Below, in pieces: positions 22,563 to 33,658 of a DNA stretch of 64,000 nucleotides. The stretch covers positions 2,880,724 to 2,944,723 of the forward strand of contig CM034614.1 of the NCBI GenBank assembly GCA_020091685.1, read 5' to 3'. Under the pieces are notes generated by a model, which saw nothing but the letters and a program-made list of their open reading frames with translations, searched no databases and had not been told where the DNA came from. The stretch comes from Lutjanus erythropterus (lineage: Eukaryota > Chordata > Actinopteri > Lutjaniformes > Lutjanidae). Position 1 is the first letter of the stretch. The number at the start of each line of letters is the position of its first letter. Both the position numbers and the translations under genes were made by a program.

Positions 22563-23555
22563 TATCACCTAGCTAACGTTCCTCCACACCCAATCAAATT
22601 AAAGCCCCCCATTCATGCTGCATTACTGATGGGCCACGTTCATATAAAGGCTGGTGAAGTGCCATGCCAGTAGAAGTATTGTCATTCAAATGAGCTCTCT
22701 ATTAACCTTGCCACATTAGCTGATGCTGCATTTGTATTACAGTACATAGCCTTTATATATGTGCTGTTTGATTGGTCTCTGTTGATGCAGAAATTTTGAC
22801 TGGATCCTGTTCAACTCTAGAAAAAGACTTGGATGTGTTATTAATTTACAGTTAATTTAATGTTATTATGGTTCTTAGTGTTTTCTTATTTCAAATGTTT
22901 TATGCACTTAATACATAATACTTATGTTACCTCATATTACATAATTTTTAAAGCATTTTTATACAATAAAATTGTATTATTTTGGTCTAGTTTTAGCTGT
23001 TTACAGCATTACCAGCCCTCCTGTTGTCTTTATGCGCATGTCTTCACTTTTGCTGATGTAAAGGTCATAATTGCCCTTGAGGATAATAACTTAATTTAAA
23101 TTAAAATTGTCTTTTAAATAAAACTAAACACACCCAAATTGGTTTTCTCTTTTTATTTCCCAAGTACAGTGGTGAAATGCAACTAAGTACATTTACTCAA
23201 GTACTGTAATTAAGTACAAATTACAGGTACTTTCCATTTTAAGCAACAAAATACTCCAAACCCACTAAGTCAACATCTCAGAAGCAAATATTAAACTTTT
23301 TACTTCAATATATTTGTCTTACAGCTTTATATACTAGTTGTATTTCAAAATTCTTTGACCTCTTAAGCTAAATAAACTCTTTAATATCCATGAAACTACA
23401 AAGAGTTGACTTTTTAGAGACGCGTGGTTCTCGGGAGGAGAGAGGAAAACACTGCTACAAACATCTGATGATCATATAGACCATGATGCACTGCTGTAGA
23501 TTTAACTAGCCGACGGTAACGTAGCAGTTGTAATATTCATTCAAAAACATCAGCA
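22563..23555. other. Intergenic, upstream of crystallin A
   Basis: Holds the probable gene A promoter up to about 22800, AT-rich DNA, and at 23165-23330 a second copy of the ACTCAAGTA dispersed repeat. No exon seen. Confidence 0.5.
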
Positions 23556-23557
23556 TT

Positions 23558-24000
23558 ACAGCCCCAATTCCACAACAGTTGTGTAAAACGTAAATAAAAA
23601 CAGAATGCAATGATTTGCAAAAACTTTTTGACCTATGTTAAGTTGAATGCAGCACAAAAGCAATATATTTAATGTTCAAACCAATTAATTTTATTGTTTT
23701 TTTTTGTAAATATACACTCATTCTGAATTCGATGCCTGCAAAAACAGGGGTATATGTTTGGAAACTGAGGACACCAATTCAATTGTCACATTCTTTCTTG
23801 ATGTACATCTTTAATTACTCAACAGTCCAGGGTCTCTGTTGTCGTGTTCTTCAGGTCTGGACTGCAGGCAGGTCAGTCTAGTACCTGAAGTCTTTTACTA
23901 CAAAGACACGCTGTTGGAACACGTACACAATGTGTCTTTGCGTCGTCTCGCTAAAAAGACGTCTGGATGGCACCACATTTTGCTCCAAAACCTGCATTTG
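23558..24000 (+). mobile_element. DNA transposon remnant with terminal repeat
   Basis: Begins with CAGCCCCAATTCCACAACAG and continues GTGTAAAACGTAAATAAAAA, which I remember as the terminus of an abundant fish DNA transposon. The 23858-23935 segment matches the reverse complement of 19133-19215. The internal region is decayed. The family name is not settled. Confidence 0.6.
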
Positions 24001-24372
24001 CTGTTCAGCATCAACCTTAACTCGCATTTGTACCTGCAGCGACAGGTTTTCCTGAGCCCATGTAGTATCCTTTATACAACGATGTGGGTTTTGTACAAAC
24101 TGACATAAAAATATTGCATAAAAAAAAAAAAACCTCATGATAATGAAAATAAATGCATGAGAGTGAACATTTTTAATGGGATGTGCATTTTTATTTCAGT
24201 TTAAATGTATTCAGTGACCTGTTTAAAGTTTGTTTTACATCATTTTTCAACATTCACGTCTGAAATACCTTAAATTTGTGACATCACGAGTTTCATAAGG
24301 CAGATTTTTAGTGAAAAAAGATGCTGATGAGAAATGATTGAGAAGCACCAGTGAATCATTTTAGAATATGAC

Positions 24373-24378
24373 TTTATT
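24373..24378 (-). terminator. Polyadenylation signal AATAAA for crystallin B
   Basis: AATAAA on the minus strand, 39 bases past the gene B stop codon. Confidence 0.6.
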
Positions 24379-24417
24379 TTTCATGTGTTAAGCCTTTTTA
24401 CACCAAAAACAACATGG

Positions 24418-25477
24418 CTATTGATCCTTAACACGGCGGATGGACCCAACAGTGGGGTGCATGCCCCCCCACTCTGAGTAGCGTCGGTACTCTCCTCTCT
24501 CCAGCAGGTACTGGCGCCCCCTGTAATTGGGATGCTCGAAGAAGATCCAGGCTCCCTCGAACACCTTGCAGGAGTGGATGTCGCGGCTGAGCCAGCGCTC
24601 GTGGAAAGAGGGCATGTTGTCTGCCACCTCCATCGACTGACCCTCATAGTTTGGCTTCTCCCAGACCTTCATCCTCCACGAGTTTCCAACCTGGGAGAAA
24701 GAAAAGATTAAAGCTTGTAGAAGACAAACTGCTGGTTGTTTGCAAAAACCTAACCAAACAGTTTTGTTGTCAAAACTGGCTGAACCTTACCATATAATTT
24801 TGGTTAACCAACGGAAATGGAAAGCAGAAAATAATAATAATAAAAAAACGAGCCAACTAAGTCTAAACACTGAAAACTAACACTGATTTCTATTTTCACA
24901 CAGCATTCAAAACCCAGTTGAAAAGCTGCCGTGAGACAAAAAAAGCATTCTGAAATCTGTTGCTCATGACATGAGCTTCATGATGTTGTGATTATACACT
25001 TAAAGCAAATTTGGAGTCACTGCAAGTGGATGTTACACTACGCCATGTCTACATAATTTATAAAATAGCTAAAATATATTTTCTCTCGACTTACGTTCCG
25101 AATAACACGGCAGGACCTGATGTTGTCGTCGATGCCCAGCCAGCGGTGATAATCCGTATACTCTCCTGGGTTCAGCACATACTGGTAGCCCATGTAGTTT
25201 GGTCTCTGGTAGATTACCCAGAATCCTCCCTCCACTTTGATGGAGCCGCATCGGCTAACGTACGCGTGCAGGTCGCTGGAGTCATTCTCGCACTCGTGGG
25301 ATCGACCCTGGAAGTTTTTGTCCTCGTAGAAGATGATCTGGAAGAATAAAAATGAACTTTCAGAAAAATATTACGTTTGAGGTTTTTCCTAGAAGAACAC
25401 TTTTAATGAATCTGCACCAAACTACTGTATGTGTGCTACATTAAATGTGTCATCCACGTGAAATGTACCTTCGCCAT
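24418..25477 (-). CDS. Gamma-crystallin B, tryptophan-rich
   Basis: Exons 25477-25469 (MAK), 25337-25095 and 24690-24418 give 174 residues. Greek-key motifs are [27 protein letters not shown] and FFEHPNYRG. There are seven tryptophans; besides the four usual core residues it has SW and VW at the start of the C-terminal domain and ERW in the middle of it. The usual tyrosine of the third motif is replaced by tryptophan (VWEKP). GRQYLLERGEYR and the SEWGG segment place it near genes A and C. It carries a TATA box about 60 nt upstream of ATG and a Maf-type site at 25768-25777. It is a presumed lens structural protein. Confidence 0.9.
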
Positions 25478-25535
25478 AGTTAATCAATTGGTTTGGTGTA
25501 ATATAAAAGATTAAAGCAGCCACTTCCAATATTCT

Positions 25536-25542
25536 CTTTATA
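25536..25542 (-). promoter_or_regulatory. TATA box of crystallin B
   Basis: TATAAAG on the minus strand, about 60 nt upstream of the gene B start codon, the spacing seen in the other genes of the array. Confidence 0.55.
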
Positions 25543-25767
25543 CAGAACTAGAACAAAAAAACTAAACACATGGTTTGCTGTGTGTGAACCGAATTATTCA
25601 ATCAGCGGTTCAAATATTTATCCAGGCTTATCACATTGTTCTGAAGCAGTGAATCCTGTTTCCCTAAACAATGCAAATGCAAAGTGCAAAGCCACTGGAT
25701 GTAGCAAAGCGTGCTGACAAAAACAAGGCTACTGCAGGACATCTGGTTTGATATGAAACGCTTTGAG

Positions 25768-25777
25768 CTGAGTCAGT
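25768..25777. promoter_or_regulatory. Maf-response-like element GCTGAGTCAG
   Basis: GCTGAGTCAG closely matches the core of the MARE consensus (TGCTGAGTCAGCA). It lies about 225 bp upstream of the gene B TATA box. Large Maf proteins are known activators of crystallin genes; binding here is inferred. Confidence 0.4.
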
Positions 25778-26149
25778 GGCACAGCAGGAGGGTAAGGAAG
25801 GCACCAGAGACTCACACACACTGTATAACTCATTCATACTGAACAAGGTGCGTTCATGACCTTGGAAACAGCGGGCAAAGAAGTTAGTGGAAAAGAAGAG
25901 TAAGTTTCACTTACCGCGATTATTCTCCAACTGGGCGACCCCACGCGCTGATGAAGCATGAGATGCAGACGCAGCAAATCATCCAAATAAAATGACAAAA
26001 TGACAAAACAGATGTGCAGATCTGGGGTCAGCGTTCATTTCTTTTTATGATACGCAAATTTTGTGCCATTATATTGAAAGTTTGCCCAGATGTTGTTGTT
26101 GTTTATTATTGCAACCCTGCGTGTGCAAAAATTACACCTGCATAGTTTG

Positions 26150-27010
26150 AAGCATATGGCCACTATCAAGCTGCCATAACTGTGCATCTAACTATAAAAG
26201 AAGGAGTCTGACTGCCTGTATGTATGTTTGTGTGCCTGTAACTCTGGAACCATCTCAAGCAACAGCCATTTGCATCTGGATTGATTTTCTGCCATTTAAA
26301 GTTTGTCCAAATGTGTCTTTTTGCCACTACTCTAACAAGTTTCGATGAATTACCACCAAAATTTGGCGCAGAACATTAACCTGACTGTTACACACAACCA
26401 TCTGGGAAGTCGCCCTGAGGAACTGTTTGGAAAATCTATGCTAACCTCTTCAGGAGCCGCAATTGTTTGTTTGAGACAAGCCGCTTCCGTGAACACTTCT
26501 CACTGTCGTCACACCTGAAACCACACCGTAACTGCCAGTGGTCAGTCCTAGGACGCTGATTGGCTGCACCACTTTCGGTGCGGACACAAACGTTTAACTT
26601 GAAGCCTGGAAAGATGGATTCTCCTGTGATTTTGCTAATTCAGCTGCCTTGCAAGGTAAACAAAACATCTCTGGACCAAGCTGATATTCCGTACAGCTTT
26701 GCTATAGTTGACAATCAAAAGTTTGCTCAAACGCTGTGCAAAGGGCTCATATTTCAGTGACGTAACACCTCTTGAACACTTTGCGCTATTGCTGCCACAT
26801 TTGGTGGACATGCAGATATGACCTCTGAGTAGCCATGACAAATTCAGTGCCATGATAGGTGGCACCGCAGCAGCATCATCTAACTATAAAAGAAGAAATC
26901 TGTCTTTCTGTATGACTGTCCGTTGCATATCTCGAACCAGTCACCCAATCGACTTCACACTTGGTGAGCGAGGACCCAGAGTGGTTCTCAAGACCACTGC
27001 AAGCAGCCCG
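26150..27010. mobile_element. Two related dispersed-repeat copies
   Basis: CATCTAACTATAAAAGAAGG followed by CTGCCTGTATG at 26185-26225 recurs as CATCTAACTATAAAAGAAGA with CTTTCTGTATG at 26875-26915. Each is preceded by a similar CTGCCA or GGCACC context. These are two copies about 690 bp apart. The ATAAAAG string here is repeat sequence and not a crystallin TATA box. Confidence 0.55.
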
Positions 27011-27534
27011 CTCCAAACAGGCATGCATTCTGAATGTGCACTGCACAAGTATATTTAAGAAAAACAAGAATTAAGTGTAATTCCTTTAGCAAATTAGTAT
27101 TTTAATAACTGTTATCTGCTACTTAAGTGACACCACTTGATCTCAGTTTGAGTTTGGAGGCTGAAAATCTAAAACAAGGAGTATTTGTTGTAAACTGATG
27201 ACATGAAGTTTATAGATATGAGTATTTACCAAGGAGGGCCGCTCTAATGAAAGAGGCTACTGAGTTGCATTATAGGTGGGATAAAAGTCGTGATATCTCT
27301 GCTCCTGTTGCTTTGATTTTCTTTTTTTCTAATCTTTAATCAGTCTCTGGCAAACAACTGGAGCGCTTGTTTAAGCTGTGATTATGAGAAACAATGTTTC
27401 AGCGCTTAATATCTCAATTATGTGATAAATTATGTTACAAAACTAAATACGAGGAGCATTTGTTATTATCACAGTGCTTTAGCATGAAACATATTTACAA
27501 AAAATCCAAACGAACAGTCAGAGTTTGCTTCACA

Positions 27535-27540
27535 TTTATT
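27535..27540 (-). terminator. Polyadenylation signal AATAAA for crystallin C
   Basis: AATAAA on the minus strand, 64 bases past the gene C stop codon. Confidence 0.5.
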
Positions 27541-27604
27541 GATGATTGTCAGTGTTTACATCTGGAAAGATCACTATTGGGTCAAGGCTAAATCAGAGGT
27601 AGAG

Positions 27605-29356
27605 TTAAAACTCTGTGATCCGGCGGAAGGAGCCGACACCAGGCGATGTCGCCCCCCAGTCATTGTGCTGCCGGTACTCGCCCTGCTCGAGGAGGTACTG
27701 GTGCCCCCTGTAGTTGGGGAGGTCGTAGAGCACCCAGGCACCGTCAGTCACCACACAGGAGTAGGCCTCACGCAGCTTGTAGGTATCGTACACTGAAGGA
27801 CAGTCGTCGGAGCACTCCACCATCTGCCCTCCGAAGTCTGGCCTCTCGTACAGCCTCAGCTTCCAAGCACTGCCGTAAACCTAAAAACACAAGACACGAA
27901 ATGTTGAAGGGTTTGGGTTTGGCTGGGCAGAGCTTGTTAGTATTTCTGATACTAGTGCTGATATGAAAGCCGAGTTTTAGCACTAATACCTCCTTTTCCT
28001 TAGAGTTATCTAAATGTGGCTTACAATTAGAAGTTGGTTCTTTTTCTGAACAAGTTATCTAAGTTATTATCATCTTCTTTGTCACTTGGTGGCAGAACAC
28101 AACAACAGGAAAAAAACATGTTTGTTTGTGGCTAACGTGCACTGATTTGGAGTCATCTTGAACCTTTGGTGAATATTCACTCTCCTTTTAGCTCTGTTTT
28201 GGTCTCTCATCACCACCTGAGAAAATATATCAGTCCCTTTAGCTGATAAATGCTCCGTTAGTTGCTACCAAGCACAAATAGTCCCTGTGTCCACCTCCTT
28301 CTACATGGTGATACGGTCGACCAGTGTAGTTCAGTAGAAGAAAATAGTTCGTTAAACTGAAATGCTAAAATTACTGAGGTGTAAAATCAAAACAGAGCTG
28401 AAAGATGCTAAAATGCACCGTGGAGCTTGTGGTGCTATTTATCCATCTAGATAGTTTAGGAAGATAATCTAGAAGATAATACATGGACTTTGGTGTGAGA
28501 GGTTTCATGTCAGAACTATTTTCTCTACACTGAACCGCACCTGCAAACCTTATCACTGTGCAGAAGGAAGCGTGCATCTACTCATGGATGAAAGGCTACA
28601 GCTCAGCAGAGGAGGACGCCATTAATGTTTACATCGTGCGTGTTCATGAGCTCGAGCCTCTCGTCAATGAGTAAATGTATGCGTCCTTCTTGCAGTGGTA
28701 CGGTTGCCGTTCGGGTCTTTGAGCTCCAAAACTCAGCAACTCGCACCAAAACTATCTAGATGGATAAATAGTGCTACAAGAAAGAGGACAAGTATTAAGA
28801 CTATAACTGTCCCTTTAACATCATCTTGGTGAACTTAGAAGCAAAAGCTGCAAAGTGTGTCTGCTAGTTTAAAAGTGTTCACAGGGCTCAGTTCTGTTCC
28901 TGTGCTGCTGTTCACAGCCCAAAATCCAGAAACATTATATGTCAAACCTAAAGCCCTCATCTGTTTTTGACATGAACGCCTGAAGACACCCAATCGAGGG
29001 CTTACATTCTTTACGAGACGGCAGGACTTGACGTTTTCGTTGAAAGCCATCCACTGCTGGTTGTCGGCGTACTCCCCAGGGCTGAGGATGTACTGGAAAC
29101 CCTTGTAGTTGGGTCTCTCATAGATCACCCACACGCCGCTCTCCACCCTGATGGAGTTGCAGCGGCTGAAGTACGTGTGCAGGTCGGCACAGTCGCTGCT
29201 ACAGTTGTAGCAGCGGCCCTGGAATTTTTTCTCCTCGAAAAATGTGATCTGTAGCAAAGGTAAGAGGAAAGACTTCAGTTACATGATTTATTTTGAACCT
29301 GAATATCTGAAAATAAACTCTAAAAAACATACTGGTTGTAGTCTTACCTTCCCCAT
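27605..29356 (-). CDS. Gamma-crystallin C
   Basis: Exons 29356-29348 (MGK), 29248-29006 and 27880-27605 give 175 residues. Greek-key motifs are [27 protein letters not shown] and LYDLPNYRG. Five tryptophans: the four core positions plus one in SAWKLRLY at the start of the C-terminal domain. The C-terminal part ([12 protein letters not shown], then SFRRI near the end) resembles the gamma-S branch, as do neighbours A and B, and all three share strand and order, so they look like one local duplication group. Cysteines are frequent in the first domain (CYNCSSDC). I see no good TATA box; GATAAATA lies near 29410, and a TCAGCA half-site at about 29478. Confidence 0.9.
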
Positions 29357-29357
29357 T

Positions 29358-31500
29358 TGGATGCAGTGTAAACCTCATTCTTTGCTGCAGCCCCATCAAA
29401 GTATTTATCGATAAACAAAATGTGCAGAGTGTGGCAAGTCTTTGATACCCAAATGAGGTAGATTTACATATCAGCAAAATGGCTTGGAGCTGTTTGATTT
29501 GCCTTTGTTCCAGTCTGATGATGACTCTGTATCAAACACATGCTGGAACAGTGAAGGCACAGAGTGTCAGTGTCAGACAGAAATGATTTGGCAAAGATAA
29601 ATTAGCTCCTGTGTTTTCATGCCAGCTGCAAATGATCTAAATGAGAATATAGCATCACAGTAACATTTTAACCATCGTTACTGTTTCCAGTTTTCAGTTG
29701 AATTTGCTGAAAATGAGATTAAAGCAGTTGGTTCTGTTTTAAATAGTCCTATATTTTTTTTTAATAAATGGAAACACTGGTAATTTCATATGTGTAATGT
29801 ACAACTGTCATTTTGGACCAGTGTTGCAAGCACAATATGTATAATTTTCGTACTTTTTGCACATTCTCTTCTCATGTTTTGAAATGCAGAGCCGTCCGTT
29901 GTAACTGTGACCTTGTTATTTGTTATTCGGCGAGTTTTGCAGGCCAGTTGGCAAAAACAATATGCGCATCATAGATTCTTTCATGCAGTTTAAATGTGCA
30001 CATCCACGTGAATCCAAAATCTATGTATTGCTGCCACATTAGTATCATGCAATAAAGTGGCATTTTTATGACTTACAAATGTATCACAAAACTTTTCTTG
30101 TTATAATGAAATGTTTCATGTTAGCGCGTTTTATAATGAAACACTTCACACAATAAATATAAAGTAAATTTGTATGTCGTAATAACTTAAAATATCTTAT
30201 TATGATGTGAAAAATGTCTCGTTATAACAATAAATTTTTCTTGGTGTGGCATTAAAACGCTTCTGCAGGAATCGTTCACTGCAGACATAAATGAGATTTT
30301 ATTGTCCAAAAAGTAGGGGCATCCACTGCAATTTTTTCAGAGGAGAAACGAGACTTTATTTCCTTTGTGAATTTGCCAAACGCAAAGTTTTAGGAATCGT
30401 TTCATGCAAATGTCCTATTTAACAAAATCCCGCAGTCTGATTTGCACCAAATGCACTTTTGGTGGTTTTGCATTTTGCAGAGTTAAAAGCAAGAAAAGCA
30501 AACAATGTTTTGGGGTCTGTAGGTGTTAACACCAAACTGTTTGGCTCTCGCAAATGAATTTTGCAACAAAGATGCGAGGACTTCCAAAATATTCCAACTG
30601 ATAGACAAGTGCCTGACGTATGAGCCCACGGTGTGGCAAGATGTGACAGGTTTAAAGCAATAAGTGGGGAGTTTTCAGCGAAAGAATGAACTCTGAAGTG
30701 ATGCAAAATTGACAGCTTTTCAATATGTTGAAAAGCACCAAACCCCATGAACGCTACAATGTTTTATCCCTCTTCTTCTATGGTTTTCAGCTGATCCACT
30801 GAAGGATACCGTGTCACTGTCATGTTTTTGGTTTTCTTAAGCGTGAAGCTGCAGCACAAGCAAGTGGCAATAATGAAGGGGGGACAAAGAACATATGTTG
30901 GACATGTGTAGTATAAAGAGCAAGAAAGTCCATGAAGGGAAGACACCAAGGGACACAGGACTTTCACCCAGGAGACCAGGATATGGTTCCTCTGTGAGGC
31001 AAATTAAATTTAAAGGAAGTGATTGTTTGAACCCGAACCATCATGTTTTCCTGAGTAGTTTTGGAGCCTAAACCCAACCAACATCTGACCGTCACCTGAA
31101 AAGTTCCTCAGCAAACGTCTAAAAGTCTAACCAGTCGTTGTGTTATTGTTAACTTGACCGCAGAACGATGAGGAAAAACATGATGCTGTCACAGTGGCTC
31201 GGCAGGTCTATCTGCTTAGGAGTTGCAATCAGCCAACATCTTAAAAATCATTAGGTTCTCGTGTTTCAGGCAAACTTGTTGGAGTCCTGACAGTTAGCTG
31301 CTTAAGTCTGTTGACCAAAATGATCAAAATAAATAAATTCTAATAAAAAATGACTACATGTTCACTGATGGAATGCTATTATCTCAAAATTAAACTATTC
31401 TCGCATGTGATGCTGACACAAAGTGAAAGTAAACAGCTACACAGGACGAACCAGTGGGAGTCACTTAATGGAAAGCAGGAATCATAAACATTAGATTTCA
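29358..31500. other. Intergenic between crystallins C and D
   Basis: AT-rich DNA without exons. 30070-30240 has repeated TTATAATGAAA and TCGTTATAACAA strings suggesting a decayed repeat. Elsewhere nothing recognisable. Confidence 0.45.
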
Positions 31501-31510
31501 TTCAGCTTGC

Positions 31511-31516
31511 TTTATT
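31511..31516 (-). terminator. Polyadenylation signal AATAAA for crystallin D
   Basis: AATAAA on the minus strand, 28 bases past the gene D stop codon. Confidence 0.6.
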
Positions 31517-31544
31517 TTTCCATCCACTACATTCAGAGTTTGAG

Positions 31545-33042
31545 CTAACAGGAGTCCATGATGCGCCTGATGGAGCTGAACCTCATCATGTTGCTTATGC
31601 CGGAGTCTCTGAGGTTCCTGTACTCTCCTGGCCTGACGTACAGCATCCTGCCTCTGTAGCTGGGCTGCTCGAACATCAGCCAGTGGCCGTCCATCACGTT
31701 GCAGGACAGGCAGTCCTGCATGTGGAAGCGGTCCATGATATTGTCACAGTCGTCCATCAGCTCGTACATCTGGCCTCCGAAGTTCTCCCTCTCGTAGATC
31801 CTCATGCGGAAGGGCCCTCTGTGCTGTGAGTGAAGAAACATCAGGGAAATTACTAAACTGAAAATGAAACCTTAAGATTCGCGAATTGCAGCTGTAGTTT
31901 TTGTGAGACTGGTGCACACACATTATCTCATTATCTCAAGATAGCAACCTTTTGTTTGTTTTTTTCAAGATAGTCCTACTGTTATCACTGGAAAGCAACC
32001 GTAATGATAAAAAGATCACTAACTTGTGATCTAAGAAGTTACTGTCGTTCTTCGCCTCTTTACTGGTGATGTTAAAATTTTCTAAAACTTGACCTTGGCA
32101 TGAAAATCACTCACTGATGTTCCCATCATACTTTTTAATCCCAAAGTGGGTTTGCAAACACTGCTGCACCAAACTGAGATTTGTGAGAAAATATTCTAAA
32201 CTTGAAGTCGACTTACAACTTTTCCAGGAGCTTTTAATCATACCTCACAGACTTCCAGATATGGTAGAAGTACGGCTTGTAAGTCGACCTTGAGTTTAGA
32301 ATATTTGATCACAGATGTGTTTTCAAGGTTGGGGACGAAACTATGCTGAAGTTTCATTTGCAGCAATTCTTGCAAACCTATTGCATTTGCTCAGGATAAA
32401 ATTTGTGCTGTCGAACAGTAGAAAAGGAGGCCAACTTGGAGGATGGTGTCCTTTTAGCTCAGTAAATTTACAGAATCGCTCTTTACTGGGTTAGAAAAAA
32501 AGATGTACCCAAACTTTGTTTGATGTGGTTTAGTTGGTGTCATCAACACACCAGTCTTTCACTACTGTCTACAACTGTGACTGTGAATTTGTGGTGTGAC
32601 TGGGCTGTGCAGCAGCTGAGTGTGACAAACACATCCACCTACCACAGGGATCATGCGACTGGACCTGATGCAGTCGCTCATGCTCATTCCCATCAGGCGC
32701 TGGTTGTCAGGATACTCGCCCCTCCTCACCAGCATCTGATGGCCCATGAAGTTGGGCTTCTCATAGACCATGAAGAGGCCACTCTCCACCCTGCAGGAGT
32801 TGCACCTGCTCAGGTAGGAGGTGAGCTCGGGGCAGTCGCTGCTGGTCTCATAGGAGCGACCCTGGAAGTTGCGGTCCTCGTAGAAGATGATCTGTAGAGA
32901 GCAAAGTGAGAGATATCTTGTAGTAGATTTGTCTTTTAGGCTCTTTTGACTTTTATTCAAAGTGTGGATTTTTACTTTTAATTATTTTTTTAAAATATTA
33001 TTTTGCCTCAGATGATTTCTAAATTTCACTTACCCTCCCCAT
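31545..33042 (-). CDS. Gamma-M-crystallin D, methionine-rich
   Basis: Exons 33042-33034 (MGR), 32891-32643 and 31823-31545 give 178 residues. Greek-key motifs are [27 protein letters not shown] and MFEQPSYRG. It has only one tryptophan (DGHWLMFEQ) and 19 methionines, the signature of fish gamma-M2-type crystallins, which are adapted to very dense lenses. Exon 2 has 83 codons against 81 in most neighbours, with a MGMSM stretch near its end. The protein ends IMDSC; the paired gene E ends IMDVC, so the two are close relatives. TATA and TGAGTCA sites lie just upstream in the D/E divergent promoter. Confidence 0.92.
32189..32306. repeat. Inverted repeat in crystallin D intron 2
   Basis: The arm at 32189-32218 (AAATATTCTAAACTTGAAGT and on) pairs with 32277-32306 at 27 of 30 positions, leaving a 58-base loop. 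It could be the remains of a very short inverted-repeat transposon. It could also form an RNA hairpin in the intron transcript. Confidence 0.7.
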
Positions 33043-33658
33043 GGTCATGATATTTGTGAGCAAATCACAGATGTACAGCTTCACATCGACCCTTTTCCCT
33101 ATTTATACATTACACAGCCGTACTATTTCCACATGGCTTGTGCTGAAACCTTTGAGTCATCACTCTATATTGTGGCACAGTGCAGCACTATAGGGTGGCA
33201 GACTTTACTGTATGTCAGAATCTGCAATAGTTATTGTGAACTGAATATTGGGTTTTTTATGCTTACGTCTAGCAACTTCTACTATTTAATTCATTTATCT
33301 TTTATACAAATCTATATGGTGTGAATAACAGATGAAGATGAGGCTGAATTTACAGTACAAATAGCAATATGCACTACAAGTTGCACAACAATCTCTGACT
33401 CTGCAGCTTTTGAAAGGTCAAAATTGAATTAATAATATGTCATTTGACAAATGTTTTGCTTCTGTTGTGATCTGATGTGACCTCTGGAAACTACATTCAA
33501 CATACAATAATAACTACTGAGGTGTGTTGTAAAAAAATGAATGCAGGCCCACGTGAACCTCGTGATGAGTCATGATGTTTCATACAAAGGTGTGCAAGGT
33601 GATTCTATATAAAAGTGGAGCTGGGTTGTCATAATTTGTAAAAACTAAAACCGTCACC
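33043..33658. promoter_or_regulatory. Divergent promoter between crystallins D and E
   Basis: The 616 bp between the two start codons serve both genes. For D (minus) there is TATAAA at 33107-33102 with TGAGTCA at 33153-33159, 45 bp further upstream. For E (plus) there is TATATAAAA at 33606-33614 with TGAGTCA at 33566-33572, 33 bp upstream of it. TGAGTCA is the AP-1/Maf core. A TGCTGA half-site is also present at 33141-33146. Use by Maf factors is inferred from general crystallin knowledge. Confidence 0.6.

Noticed and set aside
24381-24647. 88-codon minus-strand frame overlapping crystallin B exon 3
   Set aside because: Out of frame with the crystallin reading; shadow.
28081-28095. TCACTTGGTGGCAG as a further CTCF site
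   Set aside because: Three mismatches to the core and no supporting position; not reported as a feature.
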